DNA of 42,763 nt from assembly GCA_018239895.1 (NCBI GenBank), contig JAFEGL010000021.1, positions 1 through 42,763 on the forward strand, read 5' to 3'. Positions 23,184 through 31,504 of the stretch are shown one piece after another (the stretch's first letter is position 1; each line of letters starts with the position of its first letter). Source of the stretch: Verrucomicrobiota bacterium (GTDB lineage: Bacteria > Chlamydiota > Chlamydiia > Chlamydiales > SM23-39). Position numbers and translations under genes: made by a program. The notes below the pieces were generated by a model. The model was not told the DNA's origin and made no database searches. It saw nothing but the letters and a program-made list of their open reading frames with translations.

Positions 23184-24073
23184 AAGATCTCGCGGAGGGC
23201 GGCCACGGCAACTTTCAGCGACTCTTGGGCTTTAAAGGAGGCGCGGGCGCCGTCCCCCGCCAGGTGATTGATCCCCAATTGGCAATAAATCTGTGTCGGG
23301 ACGCCAGCGGCTTGCAGCCGCTTGGCGAAGTCTTCGCCCGCCTCGCGCAAATCGTCCTTTTCGGCGAGAACGACCATGGCAGGCGGCAAGCCACTTAAAT
23401 CGGGCGCTCGAAGAGGGGAGACGTACGGGTTGTTTGCCTCTTTCGGGTCGGATAGGTATTGAAAAGCTTGCCATCGGAGCATATCCAGAGAGTCGTTTTG
23501 TCTGGCAATCGTTCCCTGGCACGTTAGATCGGGAGCTGGGTTGATCAAAACTTGCAGTGCGATCTTCGGGCCGGCTCTATCCCGCGCCATGAGGCAAAGC
23601 GCTGCGGCCATGTTGCCGCCTGCACTATCGCCTGCGACGGCTATTTTCATCCCATTCAGCTCCTCAACGCTCCAGAGGAGAGCGTCGTAGCATTGCTCTA
23701 ACGGCAGAGGGAATTTTCCTTCGGGCGAATTTGTGTACCCGACAGAGACAACAACGGCTTGACTCCCAGAGCAAAGGTAGCGGGCCAGGTTATCGTGCGT
23801 ATTGAGATTCCCGGCAACCCAGGCCCCTCCGTGAATGAAGAGAATGACAGGCAGATTACTTTGATCGTTGGGTTTGTAAATGCGGATTGGAGTGGTGCGC
23901 CCCTCGCGGCGAAGTGTCCAATCTTCAACGCTTGCCACAGCGGGGACCGGAGCCTCAATGCTCATCACCCGTTGGTTGATTTTTTCTCTGACTGTTTCCG
24001 GGGACATATCCCACCAAGAAGCATCTGCATTGTGCATAAAAAGAATCGTTCCAATGAGTAAAAAATTTTTCAT
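23180..24073 (-). CDS. Exported alpha/beta hydrolase (HSL/esterase family)
   Basis: 297 residues from ATG 24073. Signal peptide MKNFLLIGTILFMHNADASW. The HGGAW oxyanion motif (81-85) and GDSAGGN nucleophile elbow (S150) define the hormone-sensitive-lipase-like esterases. The acid is in LAEKDDLR and the base in INHLAGDG, completing the triad. It probably hydrolyses small esters or lipids in the periplasm or host compartment. First of three unrelated alpha/beta hydrolases on this strand. Confidence 0.85.
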   Translation of the reverse strand: MKNFLLIGTILFMHNADASWWDMSPETVREKINQRVMSIEAPVPAVASVEDWTLRREGRTTPIRIYKPNDQSNLPVILFIHGGAWVAGNLNTHDNLARYLCSGSQAVVVSVGYTNSPEGKFPLPLEQCYDALLWSVEELNGMKIAVAGDSAGGNMAAALCLMARDRAGPKIALQVLINPAPDLTCQGTIARQNDSLDMLRWQAFQYLSDPKEANNPYVSPLRAPDLSGLPPAMVVLAEKDDLREAGEDFAKRLQAAGVPTQIYCQLGINHLAGDGARASFKAQESLKVAVAALREIF

Positions 24074-24212
24074 CGCCAATCGTTATAGCACATTTGTCTA
24101 TATTTCTACTTAGACTATGCATTCAAATTGAAGACACTTTTTTAGATGCGGATGGGTTTTTCAAATCCCTTTCAATCAATTTAAATACTGCCCAATCGCG
24201 TTGCCGGCGGCC

Positions 24213-25121
24213 CTAACGTGAATGGAGCCAATTTAAAAGCTTTCCATCAAAAAGCTCGGGCTCCTCATAGAAGGGGGAGTGGCCGCTTTGTTCAAATACG
24301 CATATTGATACGTCTTTGAATTGAGAGCGCAAAGGTTCCCATGAATCGGGAGGGGCGACAATGTAGTCGTATCGTCCCAAAGCCAAAAAAACAGGCTTAT
24401 CGAATTCTTTGAGGCCCTTTGTTATATCGATCTCTTTGAAAAGAGTTCCCCAGACATATTCGAAAATCGTCATATTCACGTTCACCCCTGTCCATAGCGG
24501 GGTCGAGTCGAAGGCAAAATCGTGCCAGATCCGAGCGCCATGCCGAATGTAATTCCAAATAAAACGCCGGTTCGAGGGGATCTGCTCATACTGGGAATTG
24601 GGGCAACGTTCGAAGTTTTCCTGATCGGCGGCTTTTCGTTCTTTAGAAGCAGTTTCCAGCCAATACCGGTCAGCCGCCTCTTTGCTCTTATCGCTAAAAT
24701 CGGGACCTGTCCCAATCATGACCACATGCGATACATGCTCCGGGTATTTTTTCGCATATTCCAAAGCCAAAAAGGCGTTCCCTGAATGTCCAATCACAAT
24801 GATTTGGCCTAGATTGAGCTCCCGGCGCATCCCTTCGATGTCGTCCAAGATTAAATTGAGGTCGAAGTTCAGCGGGGGGTCCGAGCGGGGAGGCGGGGCA
24901 AAAGCCCTCATATCTGCAAAGATCAGCCGCAGGTGGCTGCGTAGGTTTTCTGAGATGATGCGGGGATAATAGATCGAGCTCCCAATGACTAGGGCATTGG
25001 GGCCAGTTCCTTCAATCCGATAGCCGAGCTGGCAGTCTTGAGACTCTATGATTCCTCCGTTATCCCCATAGATAGGCAAGATGCAGAGCGCTGAGAAGAG
25101 GGTGAATAATTTTCGATTCAT
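24213..25121 (-). CDS. Exported alpha/beta hydrolase
   Basis: 302 residues with signal peptide MNRKLFTLFSALCILPIYGD. Nucleophile elbow VIGHSGNAFLALEYA (S113), probable acid in LGRYDYIVAPPDSWEPL, base His in FEQSGHSPFYEEPELF. The overall pattern is like proline iminopeptidases and epoxide or lactone hydrolases, but the substrate cannot be told. The 24080-24212 spacer downstream contains the 16-mer TTCAAATTGAAGACAC (24122-24137), followed by a T-run, a terminator-like end. The same 16-mer recurs at 31084. Confidence 0.8.
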   Translation of the reverse strand: MNRKLFTLFSALCILPIYGDNGGIIESQDCQLGYRIEGTGPNALVIGSSIYYPRIISENLRSHLRLIFADMRAFAPPPRSDPPLNFDLNLILDDIEGMRRELNLGQIIVIGHSGNAFLALEYAKKYPEHVSHVVMIGTGPDFSDKSKEAADRYWLETASKERKAADQENFERCPNSQYEQIPSNRRFIWNYIRHGARIWHDFAFDSTPLWTGVNVNMTIFEYVWGTLFKEIDITKGLKEFDKPVFLALGRYDYIVAPPDSWEPLRSQFKDVSICVFEQSGHSPFYEEPELFDGKLLNWLHSR

Positions 25122-25206
25122 GATTTTTTATTTTTCTATAGAGATTGCTTTATAGTTTAGAAAAAAGAAGATCTGATTCTTCCCGAAGATCCTGAGAGCA
25201 ATACCT

Positions 25207-25923
25207 TCATAAAACCTTTTGAAGTAGAGCTTCTAGGACAATGGCCCTCTCTTTCGCCGAGGTGATAAACCCGTGCATTGTAGGGAGCTTTTCAGAGGAA
25301 ATCCATTGTTTCATTTCATCGACCGTTTCGGGTGGACACCATGCATCTTGGTCGCAATAGATCATGTGGAGCTTTTCACGCATTGGCTCAGGTATGTGCA
25401 GCGTCTCTTTATGCCGGCCGATGATTTTTTGCTCGTGGTAAACTAAAGAAAAGCTTGCAAGTAATTCATTGTCAGTGACATAGGTTAGATCGCTCACGAA
25501 TCGTTCCAAAAAGCTTCGGCAGCTTAGCAATGCCTCTTGAAAAAATGGGACCTTGTACAAAGCGCGCCCCAATTGCAAAATGGCTCTCCCTTTGAAACTG
25601 GGCCTTTTGAGGAAAGGGTAGAGCAGAAGACATTTCTCGATGGCGTCTGGATGTTTTTCAAGCAGGCGAAGGGCCATCCATCCTCCGAGCGAATGTCCGA
25701 TCACAAATACCTTTTCTTTGGCAGCGCGGTGAAAAGCGAGAAGCTCCTTTGCGTGGATCTCTGCCATATCGTTTAAATACCGCGAAGAATCTTCATTCGC
25801 TGGCAGGCGCGGGTAGGGCGATATGTGGACGGTGCACTCTTTACGTTTGCGACAGATCTCTTCTGCCCATAGTCGATAAAAGTGAACCGCGGGAGGATTG
25901 CCCGGTATAATGAATAGGTGCAA
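25207..25923 (-). CDS. LDAH/DUF2305-like alpha/beta hydrolase
   Basis: 238 residues beginning at TTG (no other start is available before the conserved IPGNP motif). The N-terminus HLFIIPGNPPAVHFYRLWAE matches the lipid-droplet-associated hydrolase pattern PGNPG-x-x-x-F/Y. The elbow VIGHSLGGWMALRLL (S78) follows, then IYCDQDAWCPPE (acid) and MHGFITS (His). The eukaryotic counterparts associate with lipid droplets and are weak lipid esterases. The N-terminus begins directly in strand 1, with no signal peptide. The TTG start lacks a good SD, so translation may be weak or coupled. Confidence 0.75.
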   Translation of the reverse strand: MHLFIIPGNPPAVHFYRLWAEEICRKRKECTVHISPYPRLPANEDSSRYLNDMAEIHAKELLAFHRAAKEKVFVIGHSLGGWMALRLLEKHPDAIEKCLLLYPFLKRPSFKGRAILQLGRALYKVPFFQEALLSCRSFLERFVSDLTYVTDNELLASFSLVYHEQKIIGRHKETLHIPEPMREKLHMIYCDQDAWCPPETVDEMKQWISSEKLPTMHGFITSAKERAIVLEALLQKVL

Positions 25924-25976
25924 GGGCGGCCTTTTAACTTGGAACTTATGAGGAGTTGTCTTACTATTTTTGCTCT

Positions 25977-26729
25977 ATGAAAAAAATTTGTCAGCTATTT
26001 TTTTTGTTCATTGCTTATACCTCCTTATTTTCTGTGGAGGAAAATTTCCTGCTAGTCGATGGACTCACCAACGAAATCGTGTTGGAATTAGGTTCCCGCT
26101 TAGATGAGCGGGTCAGCCCCTGGTCTACCTTCAAAGTCCCTCTTTGTTTGATGGGATATGATGCTGGCATTTTGGAAAATGAACAGGACCCGATCTGGAA
26201 TTTTGAAGAGGGTTATGACGATTTTATAGAAGCGTGGAAGGGACCTCAGACACCCCAATCTTGGATCAGGGATTCCTGCATCTGGTATTCCAAAATCCTA
26301 AGCTTGAAATTGGGAGCAGAGACAATTCAGACCTACTTAGACTCGATGGAATATGGAAACAGGGACTTGTCTGGAGGCTTGGCGCCGCCGGGCTCGACCC
26401 GTGTAGCGTGGATCGATTCCTCCTTGAAGATCTCTTTGAGAGAGCAAATTGGGTTCATTCAAAAATTGGCCTCTGAACACCTGCCCGTTTCGGAAAGAGC
26501 GATTCAAATGACAAAATCCCTTCTTTTTAAAGAAGAATTGTCCGGAGGATGGAAATTGTATGGGAGAACAGGTCATGGTTGGTTTATCGGGTGGATTGAA
26601 AATGGTCCACGCTTCTTTCCATTCGCCTATCATATCCGCGGACAAGAGGGGATCAACCCCGAGCAGAGGATCCAACGGGTTAAGCAATTCATTTTTGGAG
26701 ATTACTTGGGCCGATTTTATTTAAAATGA
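25977..26729 (+). CDS. Class D (OXA-type) beta-lactamase homologue
   Basis: 250 residues from ATG 25977. Signal peptide KKICQLFFLFIAYTSLFS. Class D landmarks in order: WSTFK with nucleophile S50 and K53, an S-x-V equivalent SCI (S100), YGN (126-128), and GRTGHGWFIGWIE in the place of K-T-G (R197). R for K in the last motif and I for V in the second are deviations. It is an acyl-serine enzyme of the penicillin-recognition group, periplasmic, acting on beta-lactams or on peptidoglycan-like substrates. A 10-codon open frame (ATG 25948) precedes it and ends in TGA overlapping its ATG. Confidence 0.82.
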   Translation: MKKICQLFFLFIAYTSLFSVEENFLLVDGLTNEIVLELGSRLDERVSPWSTFKVPLCLMGYDAGILENEQDPIWNFEEGYDDFIEAWKGPQTPQSWIRDSCIWYSKILSLKLGAETIQTYLDSMEYGNRDLSGGLAPPGSTRVAWIDSSLKISLREQIGFIQKLASEHLPVSERAIQMTKSLLFKEELSGGWKLYGRTGHGWFIGWIENGPRFFPFAYHIRGQEGINPEQRIQRVKQFIFGDYLGRFYLK

Positions 26730-29700
26730 GTACCCGATTTTTCCATAGAATTGATTGGAACTGTAGCCGCTTCCAAATTCTCCGTCGTAGCTGATGGAGC
26801 CGTAGCCGTTCCAATTTGTTTGCCAGAAGAGCTCGATGGCAGGTGAGACGAGGCTTTGGGCCGAGGTGAAGGCTTCGACGACAAAAGAGGTGGGGGCGTC
26901 GACAATAGCTGCTCTGATGTGCCCTACTTGGTGGGGTTTTTTGTAGACATAGCTCAACTTCGCTTGCGCGATGAAAGTGCCCCAGGCGTATGTGTTTGTT
27001 TTGTAGCCATTGAGGCCCGTTTCAAACCGGAGCATCCATGTTGTACTCGAAGGAAATTTCATGTTGTAGGGAGCCCCCCCTTTCTCTGTATAGCTCGGGA
27101 TCCACTCATAGACCCAGTCTAGTAAACCGAAGGGTTCGATGGTTACTGTATTGATATTGACATCGTACCCGGTGCCAAAATGGAGATCGATCTGTTCTGC
27201 ATGATATGAGCTTTTTGCGGTCCCTTTAAATCCTGGGTAGGAGATGATCCGCTTCTGGTCGACGCCCATGTATTCTCCATAGACCGCAGCTTCAAGAAAA
27301 AAATCGGAAAAGAATCTCGTTCCGTAGATGCTGAAATAGCCTGCATTCAAGTGGCTATTTCCCATGGACTGATCTGCGTGAATCGATGAATGGGCATATC
27401 CCGCCAAAGCACCGATGCACCCTTGCTCGCTATTGCCGTAATCATAACCTGTTAAAAATCCGGCGCTGTTGAAACCAAAGCCGGGGGTTTGATCTTGAGA
27501 GTCCTGGCTGCCGAATTGTCCAAAACTCATCATCCAGAATTGTGAATTTGTGTTTTTAGGAGGAGCATAAATCGTCTTGCGGGGAGATTGTTCGGCGGCG
27601 ATGAGCTCATTTTCCACTACGAAGGCCGTTGCCTCGGCAGGGGGACTTGCACTGTGGTTGCGAGCCAGACGCGTTTTAGTGAAACGGGAATTGAGAGATC
27701 CGGTCAACATGAACATCACGTTTTGGGAGGCAAATGTCGATATGGAATTTCTCGAAGGGCTGATGGATTCAAGGGCATTTTGGTACTGCGAAGGGGAGAG
27801 GCCGTTTAAGAGGCTTAGCTGATTGGTCAGCCCGAGGGCATTGGCATTTGGAGATAAGAGATTGAGGTAATTGGCTACATTTAAGTTGTTCCCTTGAAGA
27901 CCTTGTGTAGAGAGAGTGGAGTTGGAAATGGGGAAGCCTAGAAAATTAAATTGGACGAAGGTTGGACTTCCGATCGGCAAATAAGAGAGAGAGTAATTTG
28001 GGGTTGTCCCAGTAAATTCGACCGAGTCAAAGGTCCCGGTGATACCCGAAGAAGTGAGAACATTGTAAAGTCCTGGCAGAGCGTCGGAGCTTATGTCGAT
28101 TTCCAAGGTGCCCGCTAATGCTGCAGTTCCCGTAACGGCGACTGAAGTTGTCCCGCCCGAATCGATCCCGATATGGACAAGGCTTCCGAGAGAGCCGCCC
28201 ACTGGATCTGCTGCACTAAGAATTAACAGGCCTAGAGTAAGCGTTGTATCTGGAGAGATAATCCCAGAGTTGGCAAAGACATTGCCAGTTAAAGTCCCGC
28301 TTCCGCTGAGTGTTCCTCTTTGCGAGCTGAACCCAAGATTTCTACAGACATTCACTGAGGCTTGATCGATCAATTGATTCACTTTGAAATTCGCATTGTT
28401 GATCCAAATGGTCCCTTGGTAATTGGATGAGCCGTTGTAGACGACAGTCCCATTTCCCCTGATATAGACATTCGTTACGCCCCCTCCTAAATCCGTATCA
28501 TCTACAAATGAGACTCCGTCTCCAAGCGTCAAAAGATCATTCGAATCGTTCGCTATTAAGGTGAGGGAGGACATCGTCCTTAGGAAAATACTGTTTCCTA
28601 ATGCGGTGCCACCAAAAGCCGGCGTACTTCCCGGGCCGCCTGTTCCTTGCATTCCAGCCTGTACAGTGGTGTTTATTGTATTGAATGTTGTGGAAATTCC
28701 TGGGAGAGCTTGGATTGTGAAATTCAAACCGGTATCGACGAAGATAGCTCCTCCGAGACCGCTTCCGCCGCCGCCGCCCCCACCGCCAAAGCCCATTCCG
28801 TAGGTGCTGGAGCCATCTCCCCCAGCGCCGCCGCCGAGATTTCCGCCGTCAGTTCCGCCTGCGGCAGTGGCTCCATTCGAAGGCCCGCCGCCTCCACCCC
28901 CGCCTCCGCCGCCTGAATTGCCACCTTCTGCAGGCGTCGTGTTGGATTGATTGACTCCCCCGCCTCCGCCGCCGCCTCCAAGTCCTCCAGCTCCGCCTCG
29001 CACTGTATAACCAGGATCGGTAAACCCGGTTCCCGCGCCGCCGCCGCCCCCGCCGCCATAACCCCCGGTTCCAGCTTGGCCATCGACTGAATTTGAAGCG
29101 CCCGTATTGACAACTCCGGCTCCGCCGCCGCCGCCGCCATCGCCTCCACTGCCGCCGGAGGCGGCAGCAGCGCCGCCTGGAGGTGTCGTGCCTAGAGGCT
29201 GAAACCCATCAAAACCAAAGCTCCCCCCCCCGCCGCCGCCATAAGGCGCACCGCCCCCGCCGCCGCCTAGATTGTTCCCTCCGGTATTTCCCCCTCCGCC
29301 GGAACCTGCGGCAGTCGTAAGACCATAACAGCTACCTCCCTCACCGTTGTCTTGATCAGAACCTCCATTTCCTGAATTAGTGATTGGAAAAAGGTTTGCG
29401 CGGGCTCCTATCCCCCCGCCGCCGCCGCCCCCGCCCCCGTTTGGATCGCCAGTAGTTCGGGTTACATTTCCCCCATTTCCACCAAATCCGCCGCCGCCGG
29501 CGCCCCCAGTGATTCCAGTGGTTGTAACAGAACCCCCATTGCCGCTAAAGCCCCCGCCGCCCCCGCCGCCCTCATCGCCTGTCGAACCGCCGCCTATGTA
29601 ATTTCCCCCATTTCCACCTTGAGCAGAGCAGCTGTTGATCGACACGTTCATCAAAGTAATGGAAGGATCAGAACCATTTAAAAATGCTTGAGGTGCATAA

Positions 29701-30146
29701 ATGGCCCCTCCGGCGCCCATGCCGCCGCCGCCGCCTGAAATCCCGTCTCCGCCAGTGCCGCCTTGTGCTGTCAGGTTTTGAAAAATCATGTTCTGGATCG
29801 TCACATTTCCCATCGGGATAAAGAAACCGCTATAAGCGCCGCCATTCCCATCGATTGTGACCGTAGGAATAGAACCCGGGTTTCCGATTGTGATGCTCAC
29901 TGGATGGGGAGAGTTGTTGATGATCGGAAGAATTCCGTTGAGCTGAATCGTCATGGGAAAGGCAAACTTAATTTCGTAATCATCGGGCGTTGTGTTTAAA
30001 CTTTGGTTCATTAAATTGATGTAATACCTAAGATCTCCCACCTCTCCGTCTGAGCCAGCGCCATTGTCCGTGCTTTGCGTTACGGTGAGGATTGTCACAG
30101 CGAACAAGGAATGGGTGGAGAAGAGAAAGATTAAATGCTTGAACAT
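26721..30146 (-). CDS. Gly-rich autotransporter (type V secretion)
   Basis: 1141 residues from ATG 30146, which starts the signal peptide MFKHLIFLFSTHSLFA; an ATG nine codons upstream is possible. Passenger (about 130-480) is dominated by GGxGG and GGGGGG runs, like mycobacterial PGRS proteins. A beta-rich segment follows (about 500-740: SLTLIANDSNDLLTLGDG, VYIRGNGTVVYNG, GTLSGSGTLTG) typical of autotransporter beta-helices. A linker (LLNGLSPSQYQNALESISPS) and a C-terminal beta-barrel domain (about 860-1141) end in ...YGKIGYSF with a terminal Phe, as outer-membrane barrels require. It probably exposes an adhesin or structural protein on the surface. The Gly-rich tract makes the opposite strand extremely rich in CCGCCG. 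Confidence 0.9.
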   Translation of the reverse strand: MFKHLIFLFSTHSLFAVTILTVTQSTDNGAGSDGEVGDLRYYINLMNQSLNTTPDDYEIKFAFPMTIQLNGILPIINNSPHPVSITIGNPGSIPTVTIDGNGGAYSGFFIPMGNVTIQNMIFQNLTAQGGTGGDGISGGGGGMGAGGAIYAPQAFLNGSDPSITLMNVSINSCSAQGGNGGNYIGGGSTGDEGGGGGGGFSGNGGSVTTTGITGGAGGGGFGGNGGNVTRTTGDPNGGGGGGGGGIGARANLFPITNSGNGGSDQDNGEGGSCYGLTTAAGSGGGGNTGGNNLGGGGGGAPYGGGGGGSFGFDGFQPLGTTPPGGAAAASGGSGGDGGGGGGAGVVNTGASNSVDGQAGTGGYGGGGGGGAGTGFTDPGYTVRGGAGGLGGGGGGGGVNQSNTTPAEGGNSGGGGGGGGGGPSNGATAAGGTDGGNLGGGAGGDGSSTYGMGFGGGGGGGGSGLGGAIFVDTGLNFTIQALPGISTTFNTINTTVQAGMQGTGGPGSTPAFGGTALGNSIFLRTMSSLTLIANDSNDLLTLGDGVSFVDDTDLGGGVTNVYIRGNGTVVYNGSSNYQGTIWINNANFKVNQLIDQASVNVCRNLGFSSQRGTLSGSGTLTGNVFANSGIISPDTTLTLGLLILSAADPVGGSLGSLVHIGIDSGGTTSVAVTGTAALAGTLEIDISSDALPGLYNVLTSSGITGTFDSVEFTGTTPNYSLSYLPIGSPTFVQFNFLGFPISNSTLSTQGLQGNNLNVANYLNLLSPNANALGLTNQLSLLNGLSPSQYQNALESISPSRNSISTFASQNVMFMLTGSLNSRFTKTRLARNHSASPPAEATAFVVENELIAAEQSPRKTIYAPPKNTNSQFWMMSFGQFGSQDSQDQTPGFGFNSAGFLTGYDYGNSEQGCIGALAGYAHSSIHADQSMGNSHLNAGYFSIYGTRFFSDFFLEAAVYGEYMGVDQKRIISYPGFKGTAKSSYHAEQIDLHFGTGYDVNINTVTIEPFGLLDWVYEWIPSYTEKGGAPYNMKFPSSTTWMLRFETGLNGYKTNTYAWGTFIAQAKLSYVYKKPHQVGHIRAAIVDAPTSFVVEAFTSAQSLVSPAIELFWQTNWNGYGSISYDGEFGSGYSSNQFYGKIGYSF

Positions 30147-30196
30147 AACTAAGCCTACACTATCTTTCGTCATCGTATTGCGTTAAAGGGAATCCT

Positions 30197-31033
30197 TCAA
30201 CGACTAAAATGTGGAAGAGGGGAGAATTCGATTTTTGGGGAAGTGAAGTTTGGTCGCATAGCGAATGCGATCGTCGCATAGCGGGTTTCGCCGCTTTGCA
30301 AGACAATGTGGGGAGTTGGGTAGATGGAAAATTCTGTGAGAAGCGTTCCAGGAATAAGTAAGATAGAGCATTTATCTCTCTCAGGGGAGTAAAAATCATC
30401 GAGAGTAAATGAAGCTTTATAAGAGGAGAGGTGCAACGATTGGTCGTCAGTGCTATCGAGAAATAGAGAAAATGCCGTCCCATCGTAATGGGGCCTTGTC
30501 GCGGTATAGGAGGGGAAATATTTGATCACCTTGAATAGAATAGGAGGTCGTCCATATTCCGAAGAGAAAATCTCTCTTAAACCCAATTCAGCTGCCGCCT
30601 CATCGAATACGTTTCCATAAGGTCTATGGACCTCAAGGCAAGCTTCGAGGAAACGGCTGATGGCGGGAACTTGGTTGAATTCTGGATAGCGGGACGAGAT
30701 AAACTCGTGAAAATGGATCGAATAGTAGAAGGAGATCTGACTTCTCCTGTCTGACTCGTCGTAGAAACCAAAAAAATCGGTCGAGTAGTAGTTTTGCTCT
30801 TTTGAGCGGATGAAACGCTCTTTCGCGTTGTAAAGTTTACGCGCCCAAGCGCGGTTTGCTTGAAGAAACTCAATGAACTCATCGAAGCGGGCGTAAAGAA
30901 AGTCGAACGCCGCCGCTTCCTGCTTCCGATCGGAAATTTCTACGTAGCCTGCCTTCTGAAATTGCTCCGCAAGAGGCAATCCATGCAGAGAGGTAAATAC
31001 TAGAAAAAGAACATTTAGCCAAAACACCCACAC
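30197..31033 (-). CDS. Exported 2-oxoglutarate/Fe(II) oxygenase-like protein
   Basis: 278 residues with a GTG start and signal-like N-terminus (WVFWLNVLFLVFTSLHG). The C-terminal part fits the isopenicillin-N-synthase-like double-stranded beta-helix: VIKYFPSYTATRPHYDGTAF supplies H182-x-D184, and PTPHIVLQSGETRYATIAF supplies the third ligand H242 and the 2OG-binding R251. All iron and cosubstrate residues are present. Intracellular 2OG is the cosubstrate, so a Sec signal is unexpected; secretion into the host would solve this (inference). Confidence 0.72.
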   Translation of the reverse strand: MWVFWLNVLFLVFTSLHGLPLAEQFQKAGYVEISDRKQEAAAFDFLYARFDEFIEFLQANRAWARKLYNAKERFIRSKEQNYYSTDFFGFYDESDRRSQISFYYSIHFHEFISSRYPEFNQVPAISRFLEACLEVHRPYGNVFDEAAAELGLREIFSSEYGRPPILFKVIKYFPSYTATRPHYDGTAFSLFLDSTDDQSLHLSSYKASFTLDDFYSPERDKCSILLIPGTLLTEFSIYPTPHIVLQSGETRYATIAFAMRPNFTSPKIEFSPLPHFSR

Positions 31034-31073
31034 AGCGTATAAATTATCCTACGAATTTGTCAAACCGGGTCTT

Positions 31074-31104
31074 AGAGTGTGTCTTCAAATTGAAGACACA
31101 CTCT
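31074..31104. repeat. Perfect palindrome (possible terminator)
   Basis: AGAGTGTGTCTTCAA and its exact complement TTGAAGACACACTCT flank a single A, giving a 15-bp perfect stem. It overlaps the stop codon of the decayed gene at 31085 and could end that transcript. Its 16-mer TTCAAATTGAAGACAC (31084-31099) is repeated at 24122-24137. Confidence 0.75.
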
Positions 31105-31426
31105 TCTCGTTAAAAATCTTCTCAATCTCGCTATTCCAGCAAGGGAGTCCTTTGAAGATGCTGAACTCCGGATTCGTCTCGCTTTCTAGATAAAATCCAT
31201 GAGCTTTTCTATAGCCCTCTTCGATGTAAGGGAGCAAGCGGGGATGTACTTGTTGTTTAGGAAAGATGTTCACCAGTCGATCAACCATTGAGCCGCCGCC
31301 GCGTTGCTTGGTGGCAGCAAGGTGGTCCGCCACAGATTCGAGCATGTTATTCCGCAATCGCGCTTCAGAGAAATGGCTGAAATCAAACCCTTCCGCATTG
31401 TAGGCTTCGGGGTGGTGCTCTTCATG
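31085..31426 (-). pseudogene. Truncated gene remnant (possibly DUF5662-like)
   Basis: The frame is open from codon 31426 downward, encoding HEEHHPEAYNAEGFDFSHFS, then EARLRNNMLESVADHLAATK, and ending EIEKIFNEKSVSSI at a TGA. An in-frame TAG lies just before the HEEHHPE motif, and no start codon precedes the conserved-looking part. A shorter product could begin at TTG 31357. A cluster of His residues followed by an acidic helix (LESVADHLA) recalls the C-terminal half of DUF5662-type helical metal proteins, with low confidence. The upstream half is missing, cut off by the recQ 3' end. Confidence 0.55.
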
Positions 31427-31504
31427 CTATAGATCGCCGAAAAAGTTAAATGGCCTTTATTTCATCGCTATCCAACCCAGAATTTTCCAACATATGGATA
31501 CCGC

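Noticed and set aside
28740..29640. Short tandem pattern of CCGCCG resembling a CRISPR or tandem-repeat array
   Set aside because: It is the reverse complement of the Gly-rich codons of the autotransporter; no direct repeat with spacers is present.
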